Shown: in pieces, positions 7,911-18,554 of the stretch
How the letters are laid out: each line of letters starts with the position of its first letter
How positions within the stretch are numbered: position 1 is the first letter of the stretch
Assembly: GCF_963169125.1 (NCBI RefSeq)
Contig: NC_084794.1
Span: forward strand, 113,002,358 to 113,066,357
DNA: 64,000 nt
Direction: 5' to 3'
Origin: Humulus lupulus
Lineage: Eukaryota; Streptophyta; Magnoliopsida; Rosales; Cannabaceae
Notes under the pieces: model-generated
Databases searched by the model: none
What the model was told of the DNA's origin: nothing
What the model saw: the letters and a program-made list of their open reading frames with translations, nothing else
Position numbers and translations under genes: made by a program

Positions 7911-10602
7911 ATGGCACCCAAGAAGAACGCACCAAAGAAGAGTGCAGCCGGCACATCGTCCCAACGAGCCAACAAGGGAAAAAAGGTCGCCTCCAAATCC
8001 CTTATTCCCCAGTTTGGCCCCGTGGTGGAGGAGGAGGTCGTGGTCGGACCTGACACATTCTTCGAGGCAGAGACGATTGTCTCCAAGATCACGACCCAAG
8101 GAAGGGTCAACAAGATTATGTTGTCCCACAACATTGAGGTCGGGACTGGCGTCCTCATTGCTCGACCTCCATTTGAAGGGTAGCGGAGCTACGCACCACT
8201 CCAGGACGACTTTGCGGCCTAGAGTGACGAGCACCTAAAGGCTGGGGCCTTCCTTCCCCTTGATCAGTACTTTGCCGACTTCCTCAATTACGTGAAGTTG
8301 GCACCCTTTTAGCTTCCCCCGAACTCATACTGACTGCTGGTGGGGTTGAAATACCTTTTCTTGATGCACGAGTGGGAGGTACCCACCCCCGTGGACATCT
8401 ACTTTTTCTGCCTCAAGGCCAGCTCAGATCAACGAGGGTGAGGTGATGGGTTTTACTACTTGACCCGATTCCTGAACTCGCCCGCAGTCATCGAGCTGCC
8501 TAGCCATCCCAATGACTATAAAAATCAATTCTTTATGTCGAATGGGTTTCGCAACTGCGAACATCGATACTTCAACCGTCCTCGTAAGTCTTCTTTCCTT
8601 TCTTAGCTCGTGAAATTATTTTCATCGTATCTAGAGTCTTCTCGTGTGTATATTAACTGAGTATTATCTTCGTGCAACCATTTTTGCAAGGACGGCCAAA
8701 TCTATGACCCTCGGGGGTTAATACGATACTCTCTCGAGGCTCCCGCCTAGCGAGAAGGATTACCGCCAGCTTGTGTCCGATGAAACGATGTTGGCGTGTA
8801 AGCTAATTACCGAAGGCCAGACTCTGGCCTTGAGAAGAACTCGGGCTAACTTGCCGATAGTCCGCGAGCTAGCGCCTATCCTCGAAGGGGGTGCTAAAGC
8901 TGACAAAGGCGAAGAGGAAGAAGAAGACGGGGTACCCCTTGTGTGGAAGAGGCGAGCTCCCGAGGCTGCTCGAGACCCTGATGTAAAGCGACCTTCATCG
9001 GGGGCAGCAGCTGGCCCCTCTGGCCAAGGTAACCGATACCCCTTTAGGGACTTAGATAGGGTTGTCATCGACCTTAGGCTAGTTAGGTTTAACCCAAACC
9101 AGCTCATACATCGCCACCCCAATGATCCCGACCATAACATAACCTTGCTTCAATGCGTGGATCACTTAGTGTTACGCCACGACATGGGCCATCCTAGGGG
9201 CACTGTAGTTGTAGACAATACCCTATCCTTTAGGTCGGCCCTTTTTGAAGAGTATGGGACTAACCTTAGGTCGTGGCCCTCCCTGCTCCAGGGTATCCTT
9301 GCCCCGGGACTTAGGCAATACGTAGAGGAGTCTAGCCCCGAGGTAGAACCTGAGCCTGAACCTCCCATAATCCAAGAAGTTCTAGACTTAGGCTCCCCTT
9401 CTCCTATAGCGGTTCCAAGGCCGGAGGTCGTGGCAATAGACTCCTCCTCTAGCTCGGAGGGTAGGACTTTTTGTTATATCCTATACATGTATACACATTT
9501 TATGTAAACTGATGACTTTGTATGTATATTAAACACCTTCCCACTCTTTTTCATGCGAGGAGATGGCACAACACGAGGTTCCTGATATCCGCGCGATTTT
9601 CCAGGAGGGAAAATCCAACTCCGGGCCACTCGTAAAGAAGCCCCGGCCTGCACCAAAGAGGGTGCCTCCTGTTGCGAGGACGACTTCCAAATCCCTAGAT
9701 AAGGGGAAAGGCTAGAGCTCAACAGCTCTAACTGCTGCTGCTCAGGAGAAAAGGGTTCCGCCTCCACCTCCTCCCCGATTTCCTTCCGGCCCTGCTCGGG
9801 ATTAGGCAGCACCGGCCGATCCCCCAGCTCCGATTGTCCCTACCACCATCGTACTCATCCCGGTCAATGCCCAGGACCTGGAGAAGATCCCAGACACCTT
9901 TCGAGGGACTATCTACGAGACAACGAACCATATGGTGGAGCACTTATACAAAGCCAATCTGAAGGATCTGAGGGTGATCGAGGAGAGGAGCTTGGAGAAC
10001 GTTATGGAATCCGCGCTGGGGATGAACCTTACAATAAGCCCACTTTCCTTAGTCAAACATATTCTTTTGATTTTATTCCAGTATCCGTCTAACTTGCTTT
10101 CTTACTCTTTGCAAGCGGTCCTGGCTCAGCACCGCAGTATAGCTCGGGCCAGGCCAGGAACGAAGAGCTTAAGGCCGAGCTCCAGAATGCTCAAGCCGCC
10201 TTGACCGCTGCCCAGGCCGTCCTCACAACTGCTCAGCAAAATGAATTAGGTGCCAAGGCTGCTCTAGCAGTAGCTCAAGAGGGCGAGCAGGCTGCAAAGA
10301 CTTCCCTAGCTGCTCTTCAAGCCGAGCTCGCGGAGGCCAAGGTCAAGCAGTTGGAGGCCGAGACTGCTACTAAGGAGGAAAAGGCGACCTCGATATCCTC
10401 CATGGAGAGTATGCTATATCACTGTTGGGCCTTCAACTAGGATGGAAACTTCTCCTTCCTGGCCTCCGAAGTGTGGGATCCTTACCTCGAGAAGTTCAAG
10501 GCTCGGATTCAACAAGAGCCGTCCGAGACTGGGGAGGCCTCCACCGCTGGCGAGCAGGAGATCGAGGAGGTGACGTCCTCAGAGCGCCCTCAAGGGTCCT
10601 AA
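7911..10602 (+). pseudogene. Antisense gene of the Tat element: Transposase_28-like (putative gypsy-type transposon) protein, degenerate
   Basis: Exon 1 (7911-8583) starts MAPKKNAPKKSAAG, a lysine-rich N-terminus. It continues in one frame through five stops (8181, then about 8220, 8310, 8331 and 8440) with blocks such as FLPLDQYFADFLNYVKLAPF, LLVGLKYLFLMHEWEVPTP and GFYYLTRFLNSPAV. These resemble the plant Transposase_28 family. Donor CTC|GTAAGT is at 8584 and acceptor TTTTTGCAAG ends at 8690. Exon 2 (8691-9460) is open from 8773, acidic and proline-rich, with a possible donor GTAGGA at 9461. Exon 3 runs from about 9560 to 10020; its donor looks mutated. Exon 4 (10116-10602) encodes an alanine/glutamate-rich coiled coil (AALTAAQAVLTTAQ, LAALQAELAEAKVKQLEAE) and has one stop at 10438. 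Junction phases do not all agree, so small indels have accumulated. Extra antisense ORFs of this kind are known in the Tat lineage; their role is unknown. Confidence 0.8.
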
Positions 10603-10965
10603 TTTTTCTTTTGTCTTTCTTTTTTTTTTGTAAACATTTGCCGTTTTGGCTCGGTACGAGATTATTCTCCTCAAGAAAATTTATTTATAATTGGAATACC
10701 TACTTTTTTTATCCACCTGTCTTTTCCTTGATTTTTCTTATGTTTATGACTTGTGCATTCAAAATCTTAGGAAATGACTTTTAGATCAGGGTAGATATTT
10801 TAATTTCGGTTACAACCAAAATTAATGTTTGATTTATATCCTACCTGTTAAGTATCAGGCCTTGGACCCGGTTATATCCGGGATTTTGAATATTTCAAAC
10901 ATAGTTCTTGTTAGGTTTTATTGCTATCCCAAGCTTCTAAGGAAGCCATTAGATCTTCAATTTTG
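10603..10965. other. 3' flank of the antisense gene
   Basis: This AT-rich stretch after the antisense gene stop is probably its 3' UTR. No gene is seen. The part from about 10855 is a diverged relative of the 117-bp repeat that follows (CCTTGGACCCGGTTATATCC resembles the TTGGACTTGGTTACGTC of unit 2). Confidence 0.5.
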
Positions 10966-11220
10966 CTAACTTCTAAGTCGTGGGCCTGGTCATGTCCAGT
11001 ATTTTTAATTAAAACTTAGTTTGTGCTAGACTTATTGACACCTCGTGTTTTCTTAAAAGAAAACACCGGTTTATCAATTTTACTAACTTCCAAGTTTTGG
11101 ACTTGGTTACGTCTAGGATTTTTAATTAAAACTTAGTTCGTGCTAGACTTATTGACACCTCGGGTTTTCTTAAAAGAAAACATTAGTTTGTAAATTTTCC
11201 TAACTTCCAAGTTTTAATCC
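10966..11220. repeat. 117-bp tandem repeat between the convergent 3' ends
   Basis: Two full units start at 10966 and 11083 and a partial third at 11200. Each begins CTAACTTCYAAG and contains TTTTTAATTAAAACTTAGTT, GTGCTAGACTTATTGACACC and TTTTCTTAAAAGAAAAC. The last motif can form an 8-bp stem (GTTTTCTT/AAGAAAAC). The array sits exactly where pol on the minus strand and the antisense gene on the plus strand converge. Tandem repeats in the 3' untranslated region are a known feature of Tat-lineage elements. Confidence 0.9.
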
Positions 11221-11233
11221 TTCTTGGGTTGTA

Positions 11234-11245
11234 TGCCCCCCAAGT
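11234..11245 (-). promoter_or_regulatory. Second polypurine tract-like sequence, internal
   Basis: TGCCCCCCAAGT here (ACTTGGGGGGCA on the minus strand) is identical over 12 nt to the LTR-adjacent polypurine tract at 6861-6872. It lies just downstream of the pol stop at 11405, between pol and the tandem repeats. It could act as an additional plus-strand priming site or be the relic of an earlier element end. Confidence 0.55.
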
Positions 11246-11404
11246 AATCAAAAAGTGAACTTTCTTGATTTCTTGGACAAATGTTATCACACGAACTAAT
11301 ACATAAATGAATTATATGAAAGACAACAAGTACATAATGATTCCTTTATTTATTAATCAAACGACTTTTATAATTAAGCCTCACATAGACGGGTGGTATC
11401 ATCA

Positions 11405-12459
11405 TTAATAATACTTCTTTAGGTGCATAGCATTCCAGGTCCATGGGACTGTTTCTCCATTAAGTCGAGCTAACTTGAAGGTTCCCTCATGTAATACCTC
11501 CACTATTTGATAGGGTCCTTCCCAGCTCGGACCTAAAGTGCCGTCTTTGGGGTCCTTGCTTGCCAAAAAGACCCTTCGGAGTACCAGGTCGCCTAAACCA
11601 AAGACACGCCTCCTGACCTTAGAATTAAAATAATGAGTGATTTTTTGCTAATAATGTGCGAGCTGTGGCTGCGAATCCTCTCGTTTTTCATCAATTAGGT
11701 CGAAAGACGCACTGAGTAACTCATCATTCCACTCCTGGTTGAATGTTTGGATCTTGTGCATGGTTATCTTTGTCTCGACAGGAAAGACAACCTCACTTCC
11801 GAAGGTCAAGGAGAAAGGAGTGTCTCTCGTAGAAGTTCGGTGGGAGGTCCGGTACTCCCATAGCACCTGCGGGAGTTGCTCAGACCAGACTCCCTTGGCC
11901 TTGTCTAATCTCTTATTAAGGCTCACTTTGAGGGTCTTATTCATGGCCTCGACCTGCCCATTGGCTTGTGGGTAGGCCACCGAAGAGAAACTTTTAATTA
12001 TGCCATGCCTCTCACAGAACTCGGTGAAGAGATCACTATCGAATTGAGTTCCATTATCCGATACAATCTTCTTGGGTAGTCTGAATCGGCACACAATACT
12101 CTTAACCACAAAGTCGAGGACTCTTTTTGAGGTGATTGTTGCCAGGGGCTCAGCTTCTACCCACTTCGTGAAATAATCAATGGCTACCACTACATAATGA
12201 ACTCCTCCTTTTCCCGTGGGTAAAGCTCCTATTAAATCAATCACCCATACCACGAATGGCCATGGGGATGAGATCATTTTAGCTCAACTAGTGAAACTTG
12301 GGCGACTGTGGTGAACCGTTGGCATTTGTCGCGCTTTCGGACATAGGAAATGGAATCCTTTGATAAAGTGGGCCAATAATATCCCTGCCTTAATATTTTT
12401 AAGGCCAAGTTTTGCCCCCCAGCATGATCCCCACAGAAGCCTTCATGGACCTCCTGCAA
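11405..12459 (-). pseudogene. Tat integrase (zinc-binding and DDE core), broken
   Basis: On the minus strand, 12459-12274 has the zinc-binding region (HEGFCGDHAGGQNLALKIL, RQGYYWPTLS). A frameshift near 12274-12277 leads into the catalytic core with WVIDLIGALPTGKGG (first Asp), KKIVSDNGTQFDS (second Asp) and a YPQANGQVEAMNKTLK segment holding the Glu region. A stop at 11648 follows QLAHY. The same frame continues through GLGDLVLRRVFLASKDP and PWTWNAMHLKKYY to the true end, TAA at 11405-11407. Integrase would insert the cDNA into the genome. This copy is inactive because of the frameshift and the stop. Confidence 0.9.
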
Positions 12460-12489
12460 AATAGTTTTGGCCTCCTTTGGCAGAACATA

Positions 12490-15156
12490 TCATAGAAGAG
12501 GCAAGGAATGGCCACGTCGGTACAACGCCCCATCCACGACTGTATACCTTGGAACCTGATAGAGTATCCTCCTCGCATCTTTTCGTTCATCATGCAACTT
12601 CCCTGTTGTAAGATACTCTATTATGGGAGTCATCCAGGTCAGTCTGGTGTCGATCATCTCGACCTCCATCGCGTTTCCTGCCACGCTTAGGCTTTCCAAG
12701 AATTCCACCGATACTATGCTCAAAGTCTCGGCTTCTTTGGAGGTAGCGAGTTTCGCCAAAGCATCAATGTTGGTGTTCTGCTTGTGAGGTATCTACTCGA
12801 GGAGGCCATATTCAAACTCTGATAGCTCTTTCTTCACTTTGGCTAGGTAAGCCGCCATCTTGGCCCCCCACGCTTGGTATTCCCCTGACACTTGGTTTAC
12901 CACGAGCTGGGAATCGCTATAGCACTGGACGACCCTGGCCTTCAATTCCTTTTCCACTCTAAGCCCAGCCAACAGAGCTTCGTATTCAGCTTCATTTTTG
13001 GACGCCTCGAACCCAAACCATAGCACGAAGTGGAATCGATGCCCTTATGGAGAGATCAAAATGATCCCAGCTCCGGATCCGTTTTCGTTAGATGAACCGT
13101 CCATGAAGATTCTCCACAACGCCTGTACCGGTTCTCTCAAAAGATCCTCCTGAAATCTGGTGCATTCAGCCATGAAATCAGCCAAGGCTTGGCTTTTGAT
13201 CGTAGTCCGTGGTATGTACAGTATTTCGAACTGGCTGAGTTCAATTGCCCATTTTAAGAGATGTCCCGATGCTTCAGGTTTCTGCAATATCTGGCTTAAA
13301 GGTTGGTCGGTCATGACGTGGATTGAATGGGATTGGAAATACAGCCTAAGCTTCCTGGAGGCTATAATAAGGAAGAACACCATCTTTTCCATTAAGGGAT
13401 ACCGCGATTCAGCTCCGAGAAGTCTTTTGCTTATATAATATACCGGTCTTTGAACCCGGTCTTCTTCCCGGACCAGCACTGCACTGGCTGCATTTTCCGT
13501 AACAGCCAAATAAAGAAAAAAAGGCTCCCCCACCGTTGGTTTAGACAATATTGGTGGCTCGGCCAAATGTGTTTTTAGATCGAGAAATGCTTGCTCGCAC
13601 TCCTCAGTCCATTCAAACTTTTTATTTCCTCGAAGCAGGTTATAGAATAGCAAACACTTGTCCATGGATTTAGGAATGGACCGATTAAGGGCTGCCACTC
13701 TTCCAGTCAGACTCTGGACATCTTTACGTGACCTGGGCAAAGGAATTTCTAGTAACGATTTGATCTTGTCAGGGTTCGCTTCTATCCCTCTAGTATTGAC
13801 TATGAATCCCAGAAATTTTCTTGATGCCACTCCGAAAGTACACTTCTGGGGATTTAACCTCATGCTATATCTCCTTACGATCTCAAAACATTCCTTCAGA
13901 TCGGGAACATGGTAATCGACAGCCTTAGATTTGACCAGCATATCATCAACATACACTTCCATGTTTTTCCCAATCTGATCAGTGGACATTCTGTTGACCA
14001 ATCGCTGGTAGGTAGCCCCAACGTTCTTCAGCCTGAAGGGCATACCTTTATAACAGTAAACATTTGTTGGAGTCATGAAGCTAGTATGCTCCTGGTCCAC
14101 GGGGTTCATTGCGATCTGGTTATATCCAGAATACGCATCCATGAAGGACATGAGCTCATGCCCCGCAGTGGAATCCACCAACTGATCAATCCTTGGCAAT
14201 GGGAAGCAATCCTTGTGACAAGCTTTGTTTAGGTCAGAGAAATCGATGCAGGTCTGCCATTTTCCATTTGGCTTTGGGACCAGGACAGGATTTGCGACCT
14301 AGATCAAATATTTAGCCTTGCGAATAAACCCGCATTTTAATAGCCGAGCTATTTCTTCTTCCAGGGCCTCAGCTCGGGTTGTACCCAGACGCCTCTGTTT
14401 CTGGAATTTCGTAGGCATGCTTTTAGCCAAGTTCAAGGTATGCATGATCACACTCGGGCTTATCCCTACCATGTCTTCATGAGACCATGCGAAAACATCT
14501 AGATTCCCTTGTAAAAAATTTATCAGCATTGCCTTCCTCTCATCACTAAGATTTTTCCCGAGCTTAACGACTCTTGAAGCATCTTTGGAATTGATGTTTA
14601 CTTCAAGCTCTTCAATAGCTCAGAGCTCATACCTATCTTCGCCTACTCGTGGATCGATATCATCACTCGGGGCAGTATCTCTGCCACTGGCTTGCTGAGG
14701 TTCTTCCACTCCAGGAGCAGTCCTTACTTCCTGGGATTCCTCGCCTTCGTCCTGTATGGCCATCGTTTGTTTCCCGGGTTGTGATTTTCCCTTCATGGAA
14801 ATGCTGTAGCATTCCCTGGCAGCAAGCTGATCGCCTTGGACAGTACATATTCCCGTAGATGAGGAGAACTTGATCACAAGGTGGCGAACAGATGTTATGG
14901 CTTCGAACGCCATTAACGTAGGTCGACCCAAGATTGCATTGTACACGGTTAGACAATCGACAACCACAAACTTGAGAAGCTTGGAAACAGTTCGTGGTCC
15001 TTCACCCAAGGTTATCACTAACTCGATTATTCCGATAGCTGCCGATCCCTCATCAAAAAACCCATACAGCATCATGGAGGAGGCCTTTAGCTCGGTCATA
15101 GACAACCCCATCTTTTCTAGTGTGGACCTGAATAGTAGGTTCACAAAAACTTCCAT
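12490..15156 (-). pseudogene. Tat protease end, reverse transcriptase, RNase H and second RNase H
   Basis: One minus-strand frame runs from 15156 to 12490, broken only by stops at 14620, 14299, 13045 and 12793. In order it holds the protease C-terminal half (VNLLFRSTLEKMGLSM, NAILGRPTLM), an acidic linker, reverse transcriptase (MSFMDAYSGYNQIAMNP, catalytic YVDDMLVKSK, KFLGFIVNTRGIEANPDKI), first RNase H (LYLAVTENAASAVLVRE, PVYYISKRL, TDQPLSQIL), and the second, archaeal-like RNase H (RIFMDGSSNENGSGAGIIL, then [13 protein letters not shown] and [16 protein letters not shown]). The two RNase H domains place the element in the Tat lineage. The active-site Asp pair of reverse transcriptase is intact, but the stops rule out a full polyprotein. 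Confidence 0.93.
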
Positions 15157-17706
15157 TATCCACTAGTGTCCTTCTAACCCTTCGGTTGACGAGCTGGACG
15201 GTTATGACCAGAGGATCGTTATGCAGGAACTGGACATGGCTAGCATCTTCTTCAGTAAAGCTGATTGGTTGTTTCTCCAATCGTTGTTGCTTAGATAAAC
15301 GTTGCTCTGGGACAAACTCAACTCCGTTGTGAGATCTTAGCTCATTTATATACCTCTTCTGAGAACCTCTGCTCGTGCCTCCCAGTTGAGGGCCTCCGGA
15401 GATGGTTGTTATTTCTCCACCCGTTATCGGAGGAGGGGTATCCTGATTCACCTGAGCTCTGATCTGATTTGCTGGGGCCTCAGGAGCTGATGGAATATTT
15501 TGTCCAGCGAGCTGACTGGGAGTTACTCGATTCTGGGCATAATGAGCCAATGGTCCGGACCTAATGAGTGTTTCGATCTCATCCTTCAAGTGTCTGCAAT
15601 CATCAGTGTTGTGATCGATGTCATTGTGGAATCGAAAAAAATTCGAGGGATCTCTCTTCGCCCTTTGATTCATTTATGGCTCTGGCTTTTTCCACGGAAG
15701 GCGTGCATAATTCACCAAGAAGATACGCTCTCTAGTATCCGTGAGGTCGGCATAAGTCATATAGATCGGCTTAAACTTCTCCACGGGCTTGTTTTTCTTT
15801 AAATCGCTTTGGCTGCCTTCACCATTTCCCTTCCTCTTGTTATTTCCCCCTTGGTTATTCTGAGTAATGGTTTGGGCCGTGGCTGCAACATCCGTTACCG
15901 CTCCATTGGGCTGGGTAGGGACTTGGCTGGTTCCTGTGACCGAAGCTCGTGCTTCTTCCAAGTTGATCCACCTTTGAGCCTTGTTCAGGTGCTCATTCAC
16001 GGTGTTCACTCCATTTCTTTTGAGTTCTTGCCATAGGTCGCCCCTAACTAGAATTCCCGTTCTCATCACCACGAGCCTAGAACTTTCATCCGTGTATCTA
16101 GCTCGCGCAACAACATTGACAAACCTACTCATATATGCTTTTAGAGGCTCTCCGAGCTGCTGCTTTACATTTGCGAGGGAGTCCGCCTTAATGCGAGCCG
16201 CTTGAGAAGCCCAGAATGCCCTCTTGAAATCAGCGGAGAAACTTTTTCATGAGCTGATAGAATGTTTCTTGTATTGCTTGAACCATTGTCTAGCTGGCCT
16301 GACCAGAGTCGAGGGGAATACCAGGCACCTTAGCTTGGGTCCCATATTGTGGGCCATCATCAGGGTGTTGAACATTCCCAAGTGGTCAGATGGACCTCCA
16401 TCTCCATCGAATTTTGACAGATGGGGCATTCTGAAACCCAGCGGGTATGTTGTTGCTGCGATGTTCGGGGCGAAAAGTTTGATCTCATCCCCTGAGTCAT
16501 ATTCATCCCTTCTCCGATAGGAGTCTTTTCATCAGCTCTTCCATCTGGGCTAACATCTCGAGGGTTTGGTCCTTGGTTCCCTGGTTGTAATGGGGCTAAA
16601 CAACATTTCCCCTCCAGTCGTACGCATTCGGCGGGTTATTGTCCCTCCAAGCTTGAGCTTGGTTTGGCGAGACATTCCCGTTGTCAAGTACTTCGGAAGG
16701 GCCCCCCTCGTGGTGAGTATTACTGACCCCATCATGGGCTAGATTTCTCCTTTGTGAATTTAGGCAATCTCGTATATCGGTCTGCGGATCAACTTGAGGG
16801 CTCTGAGCCGAACTCAACTGATTTCTCAAATCTACACCGGTCCTACCACTTCGACGACCCTCAGTTCAATAACTTCCATTAGAGAAACTTAGAGCTTGCG
16901 GTTGAGAATGAGGATCTGGGATCTGGATGCCTTGTAGGCGACGGGGGATGCCTAATCGGCGAGGTAATTCTTGTCCCATCAGGACGTACCGAGTTAGCCC
17001 ACGGTTGCTCTGCTTAACCATTTTTAAATCTCTGTGTCTGGCGATCTAATCGTGATACATGGGGGTCCCACAGTTGCTCTGCTTCACCATTTTTAAATCT
17101 CTGTGTCTGGCGATCTAATCGTGATACATGGGAGTTGGCTGGAACAATACGTCTTTGCAAGTTTTCCCTTGACCTTCTACGTGGGTTTCCATAGGTGCTT
17201 CTAGGCGTATTCGACGGTGGTACTGAACTTGGAGTCGAGGTCCTAACCGACCGATTGACTTGCCGACGACCCTTGGGAGGGCCATCAAACAGAATTTCTT
17301 GGTGATCTTGCGCCATGGGCATAGAACTCGGGGTTGAGGTTCTAACTGATCGACTTGGTCTGGATTGACTATCCCGGCGGGACTTATGAGTCCCACCTTG
17401 CCTCTTTCCGACATTAATACCAGTTGCAAGAGGGGGTAGTCGAGCCAAAACCTCATCGATTTGTTTGTTTTCTTTGGCCAAATGGCTCCTTAACTGCATG
17501 TTTTCCAAATCTACCGCAATCAAGTAATCCAGGGTTGGATTTGGCGGTAATGACGCTGAACTCCCAATGTCGTCGTGCCCCATCGGTTGTTTTTCCGACC
17601 GTTGCTGAATCTCAGGGTTTTGTTCATCGAAAACAGCGGTATGGTGAGCCTCCTACCCACCATGCTAATTCGTTTCATCACTATGTCTCGAGCGAGTAAC
17701 CACCAT
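15053..17706 (-). pseudogene. Tat gag and start of protease, broken
   Basis: The frame opens at the ATG at 17706 (MVVTRSRHSDETN, then stops). It continues in phase into 17583-17014, an arginine/serine-rich N-terminal region (LRSHLAKENKQIDEVLARLP, RRSRENLQRR). After frame changes, the capsid-like part appears at 16429-16247 (FDGDGGPSDHLGMFNTLM, PARQWFKQYKK) and, in phase past a stop at 16247, at 16132-15674. After another in-phase stop at 15674 come a zinc-finger-like DCRHLKDEIETLIRSG segment and the protease start, RTLVDNGS. A frameshift near 15150 passes to the protease/RT frame. A 69-bp in-frame duplication lies at 17004-17141. Gag would form the particle; this copy cannot make it. Confidence 0.88.
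17004..17141. repeat. 69-bp direct tandem duplication in Tat gag
   Basis: Units 17004-17072 and 17073-17141 both begin GTTGCTCTGCTT and differ at only a few positions. The unit is a multiple of three, so the minus-strand gag frame repeats a 23-residue block (HVSRLDRQTQRFKNG appears twice). This points to a recent local duplication. Confidence 0.92.
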
Positions 17707-17771
17707 GATGAACTTTGATCTGAATATTTTACAATAGCACAAATCTGCAGCTCTCAATGAAAGCACTGAAT

Positions 17772-18554
17772 TGTTAACGCAGTTTTTCGCCCACAATGAA
17801 TTATGAAAATAGCTGGGATGGATTAGTGCTTAATGGTAAACCGTAATAAGAAAATGATACTTAAAAAATACTATAAATGAAATATCAAGAACACTTGTCC
17901 CTTTTTACGTGGTTCGGAGGTTAAAATCCCCCTAGTCCACGAGTTTGTATTTTTACTGTATATCTCTCTATATTTTGACAGAGTTTTTTCATTACAGGAA
18001 AAACAACTCTCCCTCCCCCTATCCAAGGTCTTAGTATTTATAGAGAAAATCCTTGGATAGGCATTAGGGTCATCACGTGAATTCAAATCCCTCGTGCGAC
18101 TTGTCTCACACTAATGATAAATATTACAATTTATATTAAGGTATGGTCTAGTCATTAGGTAAAACTGATCATGGGTTGTCAGGGAGGAGCAGACATGTGA
18201 TGTTTGATCATGCACGATTATCTTATGTGTCCGGGAATTTAGGGATTTGTGGACATGTAATGTCTGTCCACTCACGTTTATATAACGTATCCAGGTTTAT
18301 AAAGATCCATGGAAATGGCCGATCTTTAGCGTCCCCCGAGCTGAGTGCAGCGCCAGCTCATGTCTCAGATGCTATGCTTCATTAGTGTTTCCAGCTCGTG
18401 CCTATTGCTTTGTATTTATCAGCTCGTGCTATTTACCTGGGGAATCGCGCTGTCTTACATAGGATATGAACTTGTGGATCATCTATTACAGTTCTTGGCT
18501 AGCCAGCTGTATCCGAGCTGTCTAAAAGACTTGTGTTGAACTTCAGGACGTACA
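17772..18554 (-). repeat. Tat element LTR (5' LTR in element orientation), 783 bp
   Basis: It starts TGTTAACGCAGTTTTTCGCC and ends CAGGACGTACA on the plus strand, matching 6050-6858. The expected tRNA primer site should lie just left of it. Read on the minus strand the adjacent sequence is ATTCAGTGCTTTCATTGAG, without the usual TGG start. Confidence 0.95.

Larger units (their letters stand above)
6050..18554 (-). mobile_element. Complete Tat-lineage Ty3/gypsy retrotransposon with antisense gene (12.5 kb, defective)
   Basis: The element is bounded by LTRs at 6050-6858 and 17772-18554 and a TSD with one mismatch, ATTGT (6045-6049) and ATTGC (18555-18559). On the minus strand the order is gag, protease, reverse transcriptase, RNase H, a second RNase H domain, integrase. 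Then comes a 4.5-kb downstream region holding an oppositely oriented multi-exon gene (7911-10602). A second RNase H after the first, plus an extra antisense ORF downstream of integrase, is characteristic of the Tat lineage (Retand/Ogre-like). Gag and pol have several stops and frameshifts, so the copy cannot be autonomous. It sits inside the outer copia solo LTR. Confidence 0.95.

Noticed and set aside
7883..8234. Minus-strand open frames opposite the antisense gene
   Set aside because: Shadows of exon 1 of the plus-strand gene; the domain match is on the plus strand only.
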